Assembly (NCBI RefSeq): GCF_014650555.1
Contig: NZ_BMVE01000001.1
Span: 620,001 to 684,000, forward strand
DNA: 64,000 bases
From: Streptomyces goshikiensis
Lineage (GTDB): Bacteria > Actinomycetota > Actinomycetes > Streptomycetales > Streptomycetaceae
Direction of reading: 5' to 3'
The notes beneath the pieces were generated by a model that worked only from the letters and a program-made list of their open reading frames with translations, searched no databases and had not been told where the DNA came from. The position numbers were made by a program, and so were the translations under genes. Below are positions 1 through 8,189 of this stretch, one piece after another. The stretch's first letter is position 1. Every line of letters starts with the position of its first letter.

Positions 1-22
1 GTACCTGGGCCGCTGAGCCCGC

Positions 23-610
23 TCAGGCCCGCGGCGGCGCTGCCGTCTCCCGCGAGACGCAGGCCGCCAGGTGGTCGTTGACGAGGCCGCAGGCCTGCAT
101 CAGCGCGTAGGCCGTGGTGGGGCCGACGAAGCGGATGCCCGCCTTCTTGAGGTCCTTGGACAGGGCCGTGGACTCCGCGGTGACCGCCGGTACGTCGGCG
201 ATCGAGCGCGGGGCCCGGCCCGGCTCCGGGGCGTGGGACCAGATCAGGGCGTCCAGCTCGCCCGGCTCCCAGCCGGCCAGGACCTTGGCGTTGGCGAGGG
301 TGGCCGCGATCTTGGCCCGGTTCCGGATGATCCCCTCGTCGGCGAGGAGGCGCTCCGCGTCGCTCTCGTCGAACGCGGCGACCTTCGCGATCTCGAAGGA
401 GGAGAAGGCCTTCCGGAAGCCCTCCCGGCGGCGCAGGATCGTCAGCCAGGACAGCCCCGACTGGAAGGCCTCCAGGCACAGCCGCTCGTACAGGGCGTCG
501 TCCCCGTGGACCGGACGGCCCCATTCGGTGTCGTGGTAGGCGACGTAGTCCGGCGTGGACAGCGCCCACGGGCAGCGCAGCCCGCCGTCCGCCCCGGCCA
601 CGGCCGTCAC
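23..610 (-). CDS. tag: DNA-3-methyladenine glycosylase I
   Basis: Base-excision repair enzyme that removes 3-methyladenine from alkylated DNA in the cytoplasm. The 195-residue product has the family hallmarks: RCPWA near residue 12, YHDTEWG at 25-31, and the EAFQSGLSWLTI segment (about 47-58) with the Glu that recognises the base. The four zinc ligands known from E. coli Tag are all present as C13, H26, H180 and C184 (VNDHLAAC near the C-terminus). Length is normal. The GTG start overlaps the stop of the upstream DivIVA-like gene as GTGA, so the two are probably translated together; a second in-frame GTG lies three codons inside. The same pair occurs in M. tuberculosis (Rv1209-Rv1210, from memory). 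Confidence 0.93.
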   Translation of the reverse strand: MTAVAGADGGLRCPWALSTPDYVAYHDTEWGRPVHGDDALYERLCLEAFQSGLSWLTILRRREGFRKAFSSFEIAKVAAFDESDAERLLADEGIIRNRAKIAATLANAKVLAGWEPGELDALIWSHAPEPGRAPRSIADVPAVTAESTALSKDLKKAGIRFVGPTTAYALMQACGLVNDHLAACVSRETAAPPRA

Positions 611-948
611 TGCCCGGCCCGCTTCGTCAGGTCGGGTCCCGGCGCGGATCCGGCGCGGGCGGCCTCCACCGAGGCCTCCAGCAGGGCGATCCGCTCGTCC
701 CGCTCGGCCAGCTCCGCCGCCAGCCGGTCCAGTACGTCGTCCACCTCGGCCATCCGGTAGCCGCGCGCGGCGACGGGCAGCCGCAGCGCGTCGATGTCGG
801 CCCGCGCCACCGGGCGGGCCTGCGGCAGCCCGTCGGCCACCCGGTCCGGCTCGGCCTCGGGCAGTACGGCCTGCGAACCGCCGCCGACCACCGCGAGGGT
901 GACCGCGGCGACGACCACGACCAGCGCGATCAGCAAGAACCAGAACAC
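607..948 (-). CDS. DivIVA-domain small membrane protein
   Basis: A 113-residue protein with one N-terminal membrane segment (about residues 2-23, FWFLLIALVVVVAAVTLAVV) followed by a short DivIVA-like motif (RPVARADIDALRLPVAARGYRMAEVDDVLDRL, split here by description: residues 46-77) and a coiled coil. DivIVA-type motifs usually bind curved membrane or scaffold polar growth machinery; the role of this short form is unknown. I prefer the GTG at 948 over the TTG at 954 because AGGGAG sits six bases before the GTG but directly abuts the TTG. The stop overlaps the start of tag. Divergent from the folP-like gene across about 90 bp. Confidence 0.82.
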   Translation of the reverse strand: MFWFLLIALVVVVAAVTLAVVGGGSQAVLPEAEPDRVADGLPQARPVARADIDALRLPVAARGYRMAEVDDVLDRLAAELAERDERIALLEASVEAARAGSAPGPDLTKRAGQ

Positions 949-1039
949 GATCAACTCCCTGACAGACTGAGGGCGGCTTCAGCCATCAGGTTAAGGTCGC
1001 GAGCGAGGCGCGAGGGCCGCCGGAGGAGGAAAGAACGGG

Positions 1040-1900
1040 ATGCTGCGACTGGGCAGGCGCGAGTTCGACACCCACGAGCCGGTGATCATGGCCATCGTGA
1101 ACCGGACGCCGGACTCCTTCTACGACCAGGGCGCGACGTTCCGCGACGAGCCCGCCCTGGACCGGGTCGAGCAGGCGGTGGCCGAGGGCGCCGCGATCAT
1201 CGACATCGGCGGGGTCAAGGCGGGTCCGGGCGAGCACGTGGACGCGGCCGAGGAGGCCCGGCGCACCGTCGGCTTCGTCGCCGAGGTCCGGCGCCGCCAC
1301 CCGGACGTGGTGATCAGCGTCGACACCTGGCGGCACGAGGTCGGCGAGGCGGTCTGCGCGGCCGGCGCGGACCTGCTCAACGACGCGTGGGGCGGCGTGG
1401 ACCCGAAGCTGGCGGAGGTCGCCGCGCGCCACCGGGCGGGGCTGGTCTGCACGCACGCGGGCGAGGTCGAGCCGCGGACGCGGCCGCACCGGATGGCGTA
1501 CGAGGACGTGATGGCGGACATCCTGCGGGTCACGGTGGGCCTCGCGGAGCGGGCGGTCGCGCTCGGCGTCCGCCGCGACGGGATCATGATCGACCCGGGT
1601 CACGACTTCGGGAAGAACACCCGCCATTCGCTGGAGGCCACCCGCCGGCTGTCGGAGATGACCGACACCGGCTGGCCGGTGCTGGTCTCGCTGTCCAACA
1701 AGGACTTCGTCGGCGAGACCCTCGACGCGCCGGTCAAGGAGCGCCTGCTGGGCACCCTGGCCACGACGGCCGTCTCGGCCTGGCTGGGCGCCCAGGTCTA
1801 CCGCGTCCACGAGGTCGCGGAGACGCGGCAGGTCCTCGACATGGTGCGTTCGATCCAGGGCCACCGGCCCCCGGCGGTCGGCCGCCGGGGACTGGCCTGA
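1040..1900 (+). CDS. folP2: FolP2-type dihydropteroate synthase homologue
   Basis: A 286-residue TIM-barrel protein of the dihydropteroate synthase family, preceded by a GGAGGAGGA ribosome site. Family landmarks are IVNRTPDSFYDQG (19-31), DIGGVKAGPG (55-64), SVDTW (93-97), LLNDAWGG (112-119), MIDPGHDFGKN (183-193) and LSLSNKD-type loop VSLSNKDFVGE (216-226). Several differ from true synthases: the pterin-phosphate loop usually reads DIGGESTRPG and the C-terminal loop usually carries S-R-K. These are the changes seen in mycobacterial FolP2, which has been reported not to supply synthase activity. Gene order (tag, DivIVA-like, folP2, LOG, dapE) also matches the FolP2 locus. Function is therefore probably not sulfonamide-sensitive folate synthesis; it remains unknown. 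Confidence 0.85.
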   Translation: MLRLGRREFDTHEPVIMAIVNRTPDSFYDQGATFRDEPALDRVEQAVAEGAAIIDIGGVKAGPGEHVDAAEEARRTVGFVAEVRRRHPDVVISVDTWRHEVGEAVCAAGADLLNDAWGGVDPKLAEVAARHRAGLVCTHAGEVEPRTRPHRMAYEDVMADILRVTVGLAERAVALGVRRDGIMIDPGHDFGKNTRHSLEATRRLSEMTDTGWPVLVSLSNKDFVGETLDAPVKERLLGTLATTAVSAWLGAQVYRVHEVAETRQVLDMVRSIQGHRPPAVGRRGLA

Positions 1901-1913
1901 GGCCCGGCGGGTC

Positions 1914-2672
1914 CTACTTGCCGACTTCCTTCGTGACGAGCGCGATCGCCTCGTCCACGTCGTCCGTGACGTGGAACAGGTAGAGGTCGCGCTCCGAGGC
2001 CTTGCCCTGGGCGATGACCGTGTTCTTCAGCCAGTCGATCAGGCCGCCCCAGTACTCCGTGCCGAACAGCACGATCGGGAACCGGGTGATCTTCTGGGTC
2101 TGGACCAGGGTCAGTGCCTCGAACATCTCGTCCAGGGTGCCGAGGCCGCCCGGCAGGACCACGAAGCCCTGGCTGTACTTCACGAACATCGTCTTGCGGA
2201 CGAAGAAGTACCGGAAGTTCAGCCCCAGGTCGACGTGCTGGTTGAGGCCCTGTTCGAAGGGCAGCTCGATGCCCAGGCCGACCGAGACGCCGTTCGCCTC
2301 GCGGGCGCCCTTGTTGGCCGCCTCCATCGCCCCCGGGCCACCGCCCGTGATCACGGCGAAGCCGGCGTCGACGAGCGCGTGCCCGATCCGTACGCCCGCC
2401 TCGTACTCCGGCGAGTCCACCGGAGTACGGGCCGATCCGAACACGCTGATCGCCGGCGGCAGCTCCGCCAGCGTGCCGAAGCCCTCGATGAACTCCGACT
2501 GGATGCGCAGGACCCGCCAGGGATCGGTGTGCACCCACTCGGAGGGCCCGTCCGAATCCAGCAGCCGCTGGTCCGTCGTACTGCCCGCCTGCACCTGGCT
2601 CCGCCTGCGCAGCACCGGCCCGAGCTGCTGCTCGTGGGGCCGGCGACGAGCGTTGCCTTCGGGGTTGCCCAT
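1914..2672 (-). CDS. LOG-family (TIGR00730) Rossmann-fold protein
   Basis: A 252-residue Rossmann-fold protein of the lysine-decarboxylase-like/LOG family. Members cleave ribose-5-phosphate from nucleoside monophosphates, including cytokinin precursors. The nucleotide-binding motifs GGGPGAMEAANKGA and PGGLGTLDE are present; the second is the family's catalytic PGGxGTxxE. The N-terminal 35 residues are basic and variable. I place the start at 2672 because AGGAGGGAG lies eight bases upstream, rather than at the longer 2717 start. It converges on the folP2-like gene with only 13 bp between stops, and lies next to dapE on the same strand, as in mycobacteria (Rv1202-Rv1205 region). Substrate here is not known. 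Confidence 0.88.
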   Translation of the reverse strand: MGNPEGNARRRPHEQQLGPVLRRRSQVQAGSTTDQRLLDSDGPSEWVHTDPWRVLRIQSEFIEGFGTLAELPPAISVFGSARTPVDSPEYEAGVRIGHALVDAGFAVITGGGPGAMEAANKGAREANGVSVGLGIELPFEQGLNQHVDLGLNFRYFFVRKTMFVKYSQGFVVLPGGLGTLDEMFEALTLVQTQKITRFPIVLFGTEYWGGLIDWLKNTVIAQGKASERDLYLFHVTDDVDEAIALVTKEVGK

Positions 2673-2736
2673 GATGTGCTCCCTCCTGCTGATCGTTGGA
2701 TCAGGGTAGGCGCACAAAGGTGACGAGAGGCGGAAT

Positions 2737-3816
2737 TCAGGAGGTCAGCCAGGCGCGGAGTCGTTCCTCGCAGTGCAAGATGGCCTTCGTCTCGACGCGC
2801 TCGTCGACCTTGTGGGCCAGCAGGGCGTCCCCCGGGCCGTAGTTGACGGCCGGGATGCCGAAGGCGCTGAAGCGGGCCACGTCGGTCCAGCCGAACTTCG
2901 GCATGGCGCGGCCGCCGACGGCCTCCATGAAGGCCGCGGCCGCCGGGTGGCCGAGGCCGGGGAGGGCGCCGCCAGAGGAGTCGTCGACCACGAACTCCGC
3001 GACGCCGCAGTCCGCGAAGACCTCCCGGACGTGGGCCAGGGCGTCCTCGGCGGAGCGGTCCGGGGCGTAGCGGAAGTTCACCGTCACCGTGCAGGCGTCG
3101 GGGATCACGTTGTTCGCGACGCCGCCCTCGATGCGGACCGCGTTGAGGCCCTCGTGGTACTCCAGCCCGTCGATCACCGGCTTGCGGGGCTCGTAGGCGG
3201 CGAGTTTGGCGAGAATCGGGCTCGCCGAGTGGATGGCGTTGGAGCCCATCCAGCTGCGGGCGGAGTGGGCGCGCTCGCCGGCCGTGCGCAGCAGCACGCG
3301 CAGGGTGCCCTGGCAGCCGCCCTCGACCTCGCCGTTGGAGGGCTCCAGCAGGACCGCGAAGTCGCCGGTCAGCCACTCGGGGTGGGCCTCGGCGACCTTA
3401 CCCAGGCCGTTGAGGTCGGCGGCGACCTCCTCCTGGTCGTAGAAGACGAAGGTGAGGTCGCGGTTCGGCTCGGGCACGGTCGCGGCGATGCGCAGCTGTA
3501 CGGCGACGCCGGACTTCATGTCGGTCGTGCCGCAGCCCCACAGGACGTCGTTCTCGTCGAGGCGCGACGGGAGGTTGTCGGCGATCGGCACGGTGTCGAG
3601 GTGACCTGCCAGTACGACGCGCTCGGCGCGGCCGAGGTCCGTACGGGCGACGACGTTGTTGCCGTGGCGGTCCACCGTGAGGTGCGGCAGGGCGCGCAGC
3701 GCGTTTTCCACGAGGTCGGCGAGTACCTTTTCGTCCCCGCTCACGGAGGGGATGTCGACGAGCCGGGCGGTCAGCTCGGCGGCGTCCAGGGTGAGGTCCA
3801 GCTCGGATTCGGACAT
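2737..3816 (-). CDS. dapE: Succinyl-diaminopimelate desuccinylase
   Basis: M20-family di-zinc amidase that hydrolyses N-succinyl-LL-diaminopimelate to LL-DAP and succinate in the lysine/peptidoglycan precursor pathway. Metal-binding and catalytic motifs are visible: GHLDTVP with H72 and D74, GCGTTDMKSG with D99, and YDQEEV with the general base and ligand Glu near 129-130. The dimerisation domain covers about residues 175-285. Length (359) is typical for actinobacterial DapE. The start used is MSESELDL at 3816; an in-frame ATG four codons upstream (3828) is an alternative. dapC lies 2.7 kb downstream in the window, so two steps of the succinylase branch are close but not in one operon. Confidence 0.92.
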   Translation of the reverse strand: MSESELDLTLDAAELTARLVDIPSVSGDEKVLADLVENALRALPHLTVDRHGNNVVARTDLGRAERVVLAGHLDTVPIADNLPSRLDENDVLWGCGTTDMKSGVAVQLRIAATVPEPNRDLTFVFYDQEEVAADLNGLGKVAEAHPEWLTGDFAVLLEPSNGEVEGGCQGTLRVLLRTAGERAHSARSWMGSNAIHSASPILAKLAAYEPRKPVIDGLEYHEGLNAVRIEGGVANNVIPDACTVTVNFRYAPDRSAEDALAHVREVFADCGVAEFVVDDSSGGALPGLGHPAAAAFMEAVGGRAMPKFGWTDVARFSAFGIPAVNYGPGDALLAHKVDERVETKAILHCEERLRAWLTS

Positions 3817-3867
3817 GGCTCTGACCATAACGCCCCGTGGTGTGACGAAGCCCGGTACGTCCGGCCG

Positions 3868-3896
3868 CTGGACGCGTCAGATGGCTCAAGTACGGT
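3868..3896 (+). promoter_or_regulatory. Putative promoter, leaderless start of 3904 gene
   Basis: CTGGAC at 3868-3873, a 17-base spacer and TACGGT at 3891-3896 fit the Streptomyces housekeeping promoter pattern (TTGACN-17/18-TANNNT). The -10 ends seven bases before the GTG at 3904, so transcription would begin at or next to the start codon. No ribosome-binding site precedes that GTG. Inferred by eye only. Confidence 0.45.
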
Positions 3897-3903
3897 GGGC
3901 CGC

Positions 3904-4872
3904 GTGTCTCAGAGCGATCACTCCCGTCAGCGGCGCCGTCGCCCGCGCCGCAAGGCCGCCGGCCTGCTCGTGCTGCTCGCGCTCGCCGGATATCTCGCCG
4001 TGCAGTACGAGTCGAACGAGGGTGGTGGCGGTCCGCACTGCACGGCCAGTGTCCTCACCGGCGCGGACGAGGCGGGGCGGGGCGGCACCCGCGAGTCGTT
4101 CGACATGTCGCTGGAGCAGGCGGCGAACGCGGCGACGATAGCCGCGGTCGGCGTCTCCAAGGGCCTGCCGGACCGGGCGGTGACCATCGCGCTGGCGACC
4201 GCGATGCAGGAGTCGGCGCTGCGCAACCTCAACCACGGCGACCGGGATTCGCTCGGCCTGTTCCAGCAGCGGCCCTCGATGGGCTGGGGCAGCCCGGACG
4301 AGATCAGGGACCCGGTGTACTCGTCGGGGATCTTCTACGACCACCTGGTCGAGGTCCCGGGCTACTCGCGGCTCCCGCTGACGGTGGCCGCGCAGAAGGT
4401 GCAGCGCAGCGGCTTCCCGCAGGCGTACGCGAAGCACGAGCCGGACGCCATGGTGCTGACGGCGGCGTTCGGCGGCCGGGGTTCCCTGACCTGTGGCGGC
4501 CCCGCGCCCACCGCGCCGGGCGACCCGGAGAAGGTACGGACCCAACTGGTGCGGATCTTCGGGAAGAAGGTGCTGGCCGGCGCACCCGCCGCGGCCGGGC
4601 ACTCCGGCAAGGCGCGCGGGGAGGCGGAGATCAACCTGCCCCTGAAGCCGGACGGCGACGAGGCCGAGTCCCGCCGGGGCAAGGCGCTGGCGCACTGGGC
4701 GGTCGCCAACTCGCGCTCCCTGGGCATCACCCGGGTCTCCTACGCCAAGCAGGGCTGGGTCGCGGGCGAGTCCAGGGGCGCCTGGCAGGACACGAGCGGC
4801 GCCGGCAAGCGGGGCGGCGCGGACCCGCACGGCGCGACCGACAACGAGGTACGGATCTTCGTGGCCCAGTGA
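3904..4872 (+). CDS. Membrane-anchored lysozyme-like domain protein
   Basis: A 322-residue protein with a basic N-terminus, one membrane segment at about residues 13-31 (AAGLLVLLALAGYLAVQY) and an extracellular remainder. Residues about 100-150 contain AMQESALRN and DSLGLFQQRPSMGWGS, which resemble the Glu-containing active-site helix and the GLFQ turn of goose-type/soluble lytic transglycosylases. That suggests a peptidoglycan-binding or -cleaving fold, but activity is not established; databases often label relatives only as hypothetical or, doubtfully, heavy metal transporter. The start is a GTG without a clear ribosome site; TACGGT seven bases before it suggests a leaderless message. Divergent from dapE. 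Confidence 0.78.
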   Translation: MSQSDHSRQRRRRPRRKAAGLLVLLALAGYLAVQYESNEGGGGPHCTASVLTGADEAGRGGTRESFDMSLEQAANAATIAAVGVSKGLPDRAVTIALATAMQESALRNLNHGDRDSLGLFQQRPSMGWGSPDEIRDPVYSSGIFYDHLVEVPGYSRLPLTVAAQKVQRSGFPQAYAKHEPDAMVLTAAFGGRGSLTCGGPAPTAPGDPEKVRTQLVRIFGKKVLAGAPAAAGHSGKARGEAEINLPLKPDGDEAESRRGKALAHWAVANSRSLGITRVSYAKQGWVAGESRGAWQDTSGAGKRGGADPHGATDNEVRIFVAQ

Positions 4873-5098
4873 GCCGCGTTCAGGTGTACGGGGCGTCCCC
4901 CGCACGGGGGTGACCGGCGCGGCCGCCCCACGGGGGCCGGGAGGGGCACAAAGGCCTGGTCGGCGCACATCCAATGCGGTTGTCGCGGAAGCCGATTAAA
5001 CGATGCGTTACCGATCCTTTACCTTCGGAGTCCGCAACTTCGCCCGCCCCACGAGCGGTTGTACACGGCGTACTCAGCCGCTACCGCTTAGGAGCATC

Positions 5099-5410
5099 AT
5101 GACCCTCCCCCTGACCCGCCGGATCGCCCGCGCCGCGCTGCTGCTCGCCGCCGGCGCAGCTCCCGTGGTCGGTGCGGCCGGCGCGGCCAGCGCCGCGGGC
5201 CTGGACGCCGTACCGCAGCTTCCGCAGCTGGGCGGGCTCACCGCCCCCGACGCGGCCGCCCAGGCCGTTCCGGTCGCGCCCGGCGAGCTCACCGGCACCG
5301 CCGGATCGCTGCTCGGCGGTCTGCCGGCCGCGGGGCAGGCCACCTCGGGTCTGCCCGCCGCGCCGGAGCTGCCGCTGGGCGGGCTGCCGCTGGCCGGCCT
5401 GGGCGGCTGA
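5099..5410 (+). CDS. Small secreted Ala/Gly/Leu/Pro-rich protein
   Basis: A 103-residue protein with a clear Sec signal peptide: TRR/R basic start, hydrophobic stretch ARAALLLAAGAAPVVG, and likely cleavage after AAGAASA. The mature part is low complexity, built from Leu-Pro-Gly-Ala segments such as QLPQLGGL and GGLPLAGLGG, with no cysteine. The start at 5099 is set by AGGAG seven bases upstream. Streptomyces carry many relatives, often annotated as ATP-binding protein without good reason. Function is unknown; an envelope or secreted structural role is possible. A strong terminator follows at once. Confidence 0.75.
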   Translation: MTLPLTRRIARAALLLAAGAAPVVGAAGAASAAGLDAVPQLPQLGGLTAPDAAAQAVPVAPGELTGTAGSLLGGLPAAGQATSGLPAAPELPLGGLPLAGLGG

Positions 5411-5430
5411 CCACCGCCCCGCGCACGCGC

Positions 5431-5464
5431 CGAAGGGCCGGGAGCTGGTGCTCCCGGCCCTTCG
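5431..5464. terminator. Bidirectional hairpin terminator
   Basis: A perfect 15-bp stem (5431-5445 with 5450-5464) and a TGGT loop lie between the convergent small secreted protein gene and dapC. It can serve both strands. There is no strong T-run, as is usual in Streptomyces. Confidence 0.8.
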
Positions 5465-5521
5465 GGCTGTCAGGGCGGCGGGCCGTCGGGCCGTCAGGCC
5501 TTGGGCCTTCAGGCCGCCCCG

Positions 5522-6616
5522 TCAGCCGAGGCGCTTGACCGCCGCCGCGACCCGCTCGTCCGTGGCCGTGAAGGCGACCCGCACGAAACGCTCGCCGGCC
5601 TCCCCGTAGAAGTCGCCCGGGGCGACGAGGATGCCGAGCCCGGCCAGGTGGGCCACCGTCTCCCAGCAGGGCTCGTCCCGGGTCGCCCACAGGTAGAGGC
5701 TGGCCTCGCTGTGCTCGATGCGGAAGCCGTGCGCCTCCAGGGCCCCGCGCAGCGCCGCACGCCGGGCGGCGTAGCGGCCGCGCTGCTCCTCGACGTGCGC
5801 GTCGTCGCCGAGCGCCGCCACCGTCGCCGCCTGCACCGGGGCGGGGGTCATCATGCCGCCGTGCTTGCGGATCTCCAGCAGCTCGCGGAGGACCGCGGCG
5901 TCACCGGCGACGAACGCGGCCCGGTAGCCCGCCAGGTTCGACCGCTTGGACAGCGAGTGGACGGCCACCAGGCCCTCGTAGGAGCCGCCGCAGACCTCGT
6001 CGTGGAGGACGGAGACCGGCTCGGCCTCCCAGCCCAGCTCCAGGTAGCACTCGTCGCTGAAGACGAGGATGCCGTGCTCGCGCGCCCAGGCCACGATCCG
6101 GATCAGGTCTTCCTTGGGGAGGACCTTCCCGGTGGGGTTGGACGGGGAGTTGAGCCAGAGCAGCTTCACGCCCGCCGGGTCGAGCTCGGTCGGGTCGTCG
6201 TACACGACCGCCTCGGCGCCGCACAGGCGCGCGCCGACCTCGTACGTCGGGTAGGCGAGCCGCGGGTAGGCGACCTTGTCCCCGGCGCCCAGCCCCAGCT
6301 GGGTCGGCAGCCAGGCCACCAGCTCCTTGGAGCCCACCACCGGCAGCACGTTGCGGTGCCCGGCGGCGCTCGCGCCGAGACGGCCGCGCACCCAGCCCGT
6401 GATCGCGTCGCGCAGGGCGACCGTGCCCCATACCGTCGGGTAACCCGGGGAGTCGGCGGCCTCGACGAGGGCGCGCCGGATCAGCTGCGGCACCGGGTCG
6501 ACGGGGGTGCCGACCGACAGGTCGACGATGCCGTCCGCGTGGGCCGCCGCCGTCGCCTTGTACGGCTCCAGCTTGTCCCAGGGGAAGGCGGGAAGACGTG
6601 CGGAAAGTGCGGCCAC
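5522..6616 (-). CDS. dapC: Succinyldiaminopimelate aminotransferase
   Basis: Class I/II PLP-dependent aminotransferase, 364 residues, converting N-succinyl-2-amino-6-ketopimelate and glutamate to succinyl-DAP. PLP-binding residues can be placed: N157 in NSPSNPTGK, D188 in FSDECYLEL, and the Schiff-base lysine K224 in HSLSKRSNLAG. The N-terminal segment SVGTPVDPVP is typical of actinobacterial DapC. It starts with GTG at 6616, downstream of fdxA on the same strand, the same fdx-dapC pair found in M. tuberculosis (Rv1177-Rv1178, from memory). A glutamate/prephenate aminotransferase role has also been proposed for close relatives. Together with dapE at 2737 it supports the succinylase DAP pathway. 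Confidence 0.9.
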   Translation of the reverse strand: MAALSARLPAFPWDKLEPYKATAAAHADGIVDLSVGTPVDPVPQLIRRALVEAADSPGYPTVWGTVALRDAITGWVRGRLGASAAGHRNVLPVVGSKELVAWLPTQLGLGAGDKVAYPRLAYPTYEVGARLCGAEAVVYDDPTELDPAGVKLLWLNSPSNPTGKVLPKEDLIRIVAWAREHGILVFSDECYLELGWEAEPVSVLHDEVCGGSYEGLVAVHSLSKRSNLAGYRAAFVAGDAAVLRELLEIRKHGGMMTPAPVQAATVAALGDDAHVEEQRGRYAARRAALRGALEAHGFRIEHSEASLYLWATRDEPCWETVAHLAGLGILVAPGDFYGEAGERFVRVAFTATDERVAAAVKRLG

Positions 6617-6696
6617 GGTGCTCTGCTCTCTCTGGGGCGTGGAGGGGTGGGGGCGGCGGGAGCGGTGCGATCCGCGCTCCCGGCGCCGGAAACGGC

Positions 6697-6732
6697 TCGG
6701 TCCCGCGCGGCCGGAGGGCCGTACGGGACCGA
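6697..6732 (-). terminator. Hairpin between fdxA and dapC
   Basis: A 9-bp stem (6697-6705 with 6724-6732) with additional GGCC pairing inside the loop lies in the 145-bp gap between the two genes. It could end or attenuate the fdxA transcript before dapC. No T-run. Confidence 0.4.
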
Positions 6733-6761
6733 AGCACGCGAAGCGCCTGGGGCGCAGGGCG

Positions 6762-7088
6762 TCAGTGGCCCTCGCCCATCGGCGGCAGCGCGGCGACGAA
6801 GGGGTGGTCCCGCTCGATCAGGCCCAGCTTGGAGGCACCACCGGGCGAACCGAGCTCGTCGAAGAACTCGACGTTCGCCTTGTAGTAGTCCTTCCACTCC
6901 TCCGGGGTGTCGTCCTCGTAGAAGATGGCCTCGACCGGGCAGACCGGCTCACACGCACCACAGTCGACGCACTCGTCCGGGTGGATGTACAAGGACCGCT
7001 GGCCCTCGTAGATGCAGTCGACGGGGCACTCTTCGATGCATGCCTTGTCCTTGACGTCGACACAAGGCTCCGCGATGACGTAGGTCAC
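6762..7088 (-). CDS. fdxA: 7Fe ferredoxin
   Basis: A 108-residue soluble electron carrier holding one [3Fe-4S] and one [4Fe-4S] cluster. The cysteines are at 9, 17, 21, 25, 40, 43, 46 and 50. By homology C9, C17 and C50 hold the 3Fe cluster, C21, C40, C43 and C46 the 4Fe cluster, and C25 is free. The C-terminal extension is typical for the actinobacterial type. The GTG start at 7088 is fixed by GAGGAGG seven bases upstream. The redox partner is not identifiable from this window; in actinomycetes such ferredoxins serve P450s and other oxidoreductases. Divergent from the acetyltransferase at 7206. Confidence 0.95.
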   Translation of the reverse strand: MTYVIAEPCVDVKDKACIEECPVDCIYEGQRSLYIHPDECVDCGACEPVCPVEAIFYEDDTPEEWKDYYKANVEFFDELGSPGGASKLGLIERDHPFVAALPPMGEGH

Positions 7089-7205
7089 GCTCTCGTTCCT
7101 CCTCGGTAGGGCTTTCCATATCGCGCGGGAGCGCGGCGTCGTCGATGCCCACACCTAGTATCTCCGTTCCCGGGCACGATCCGAACAGGAGGGGCGGACA
7201 GAGCT

Positions 7206-8189
7206 GTGGAAATCACTGCCGGTGGACTGCTGGAGATCCGTATCACCCCCGCTGACGTGGGTAAACGAGTCTCTGTACGACGGGTGGATCCAGGGCGCGG
7301 CGGACCCCCCGGGTTCAGTGACGCGGTAGGGGTTCTCACATCCTGGAACGAGGGTGTGCTCGTGATCACACAGAAGAACGCGAAGACGGTCCGCATCGCG
7401 GAATCGTCACTGGTGGCGGGCAAGGTCGTGCCCGCGGCGCCGGCCCGGCGGCGGGGCCCCGCGGCCTCCTTCGAGGAGCTGGCCCGCATCACCGCGCGGG
7501 CCTGGGTGCCGCTGGAGAGCGAGCCGCTGGGCGAGTGGGTCCTGCGCGCGTCCGGGGGGTTCACCCGCCGTGCCAACTCCGTGCTGCCGATCGGCGACCC
7601 GGGGGTGCCGCTGGACGAAGCACTCGCGCGGGTGACGTCCTGGTACGCGGAGCGCGGGCTCCCGGCGTACGTGCAGGCCGCGACGGGGGCCGTGGGCACC
7701 CAGGAGGCGCTGTGCGCGGAGCTGGAGGCGCGGGGCTGGGTGAACGAGGTGTCGGCGGAGGTCCGTGTCGGGGCGCTGGCGCCGGTCGGCGACCTGGACG
7801 CCGCGGCGGCCGACGACGTACGGCTGACCCGGGTCCCGGACGAGGAGTGGCTGGCCCGGTACGGAAGGGTCCGCGACCCCGGGCCGGCCCGGCGGATGCT
7901 GGTGGAGGGCCCGTCGGTGTGGTTCGCGACGCTGCCCGGCCGGGCGATCGGGCGGATGGTGACGGACGGGCGCTGGGCCGGGTTCGGGGCGGTCGAGGTC
8001 GACCCGGAGCACCGGCGCGGGGGCCTGGCGACCGCCGTGATGGCGGCCCTGGCGCGGCGGGCGCTGGAGGAGGGCGCGTCGGCGGCGTGGCTCCAGGTGG
8101 AGGCGGACAACCCGGGGGCGCGGGGCCTGTACGACGGGATGGGCTTCACGACGCACCACATGTACCACCACTTCCGGGCGGCGGCGTGA
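7206..8189 (+). CDS. GNAT acetyltransferase, Rv0428c-like family
   Basis: A 327-residue two-part protein. Residues 1-75 form a small beta-rich (SH3-like) domain, with DVGKRVSVRRVDP and GVLTSWNEGVLVITQK, seen in the Rv0428c/cg3035 family. Residues about 85-327 form a GNAT fold with the acetyl-CoA motif VDPEHRRGGLATAVMAAL near 262-279 and the C-terminal NPGARGLYDGMGF motif. The acceptor substrate is unknown. The GTG start follows AGGAGGGG. Its stop overlaps the next gene's GTG (GTGA), so it is co-translated with the SirB1-like gene. Confidence 0.86.
   Translation: MEITAGGLLEIRITPADVGKRVSVRRVDPGRGGPPGFSDAVGVLTSWNEGVLVITQKNAKTVRIAESSLVAGKVVPAAPARRRGPAASFEELARITARAWVPLESEPLGEWVLRASGGFTRRANSVLPIGDPGVPLDEALARVTSWYAERGLPAYVQAATGAVGTQEALCAELEARGWVNEVSAEVRVGALAPVGDLDAAAADDVRLTRVPDEEWLARYGRVRDPGPARRMLVEGPSVWFATLPGRAIGRMVTDGRWAGFGAVEVDPEHRRGGLATAVMAALARRALEEGASAAWLQVEADNPGARGLYDGMGFTTHHMYHHFRAAA

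Noticed and set aside
2773..3903. Long plus-strand frame opening upstream of the lysozyme-like gene
   Set aside because: It is antisense to dapE; the codon bias belongs to dapE, and a promoter and GTG at 3904 explain the real gene.
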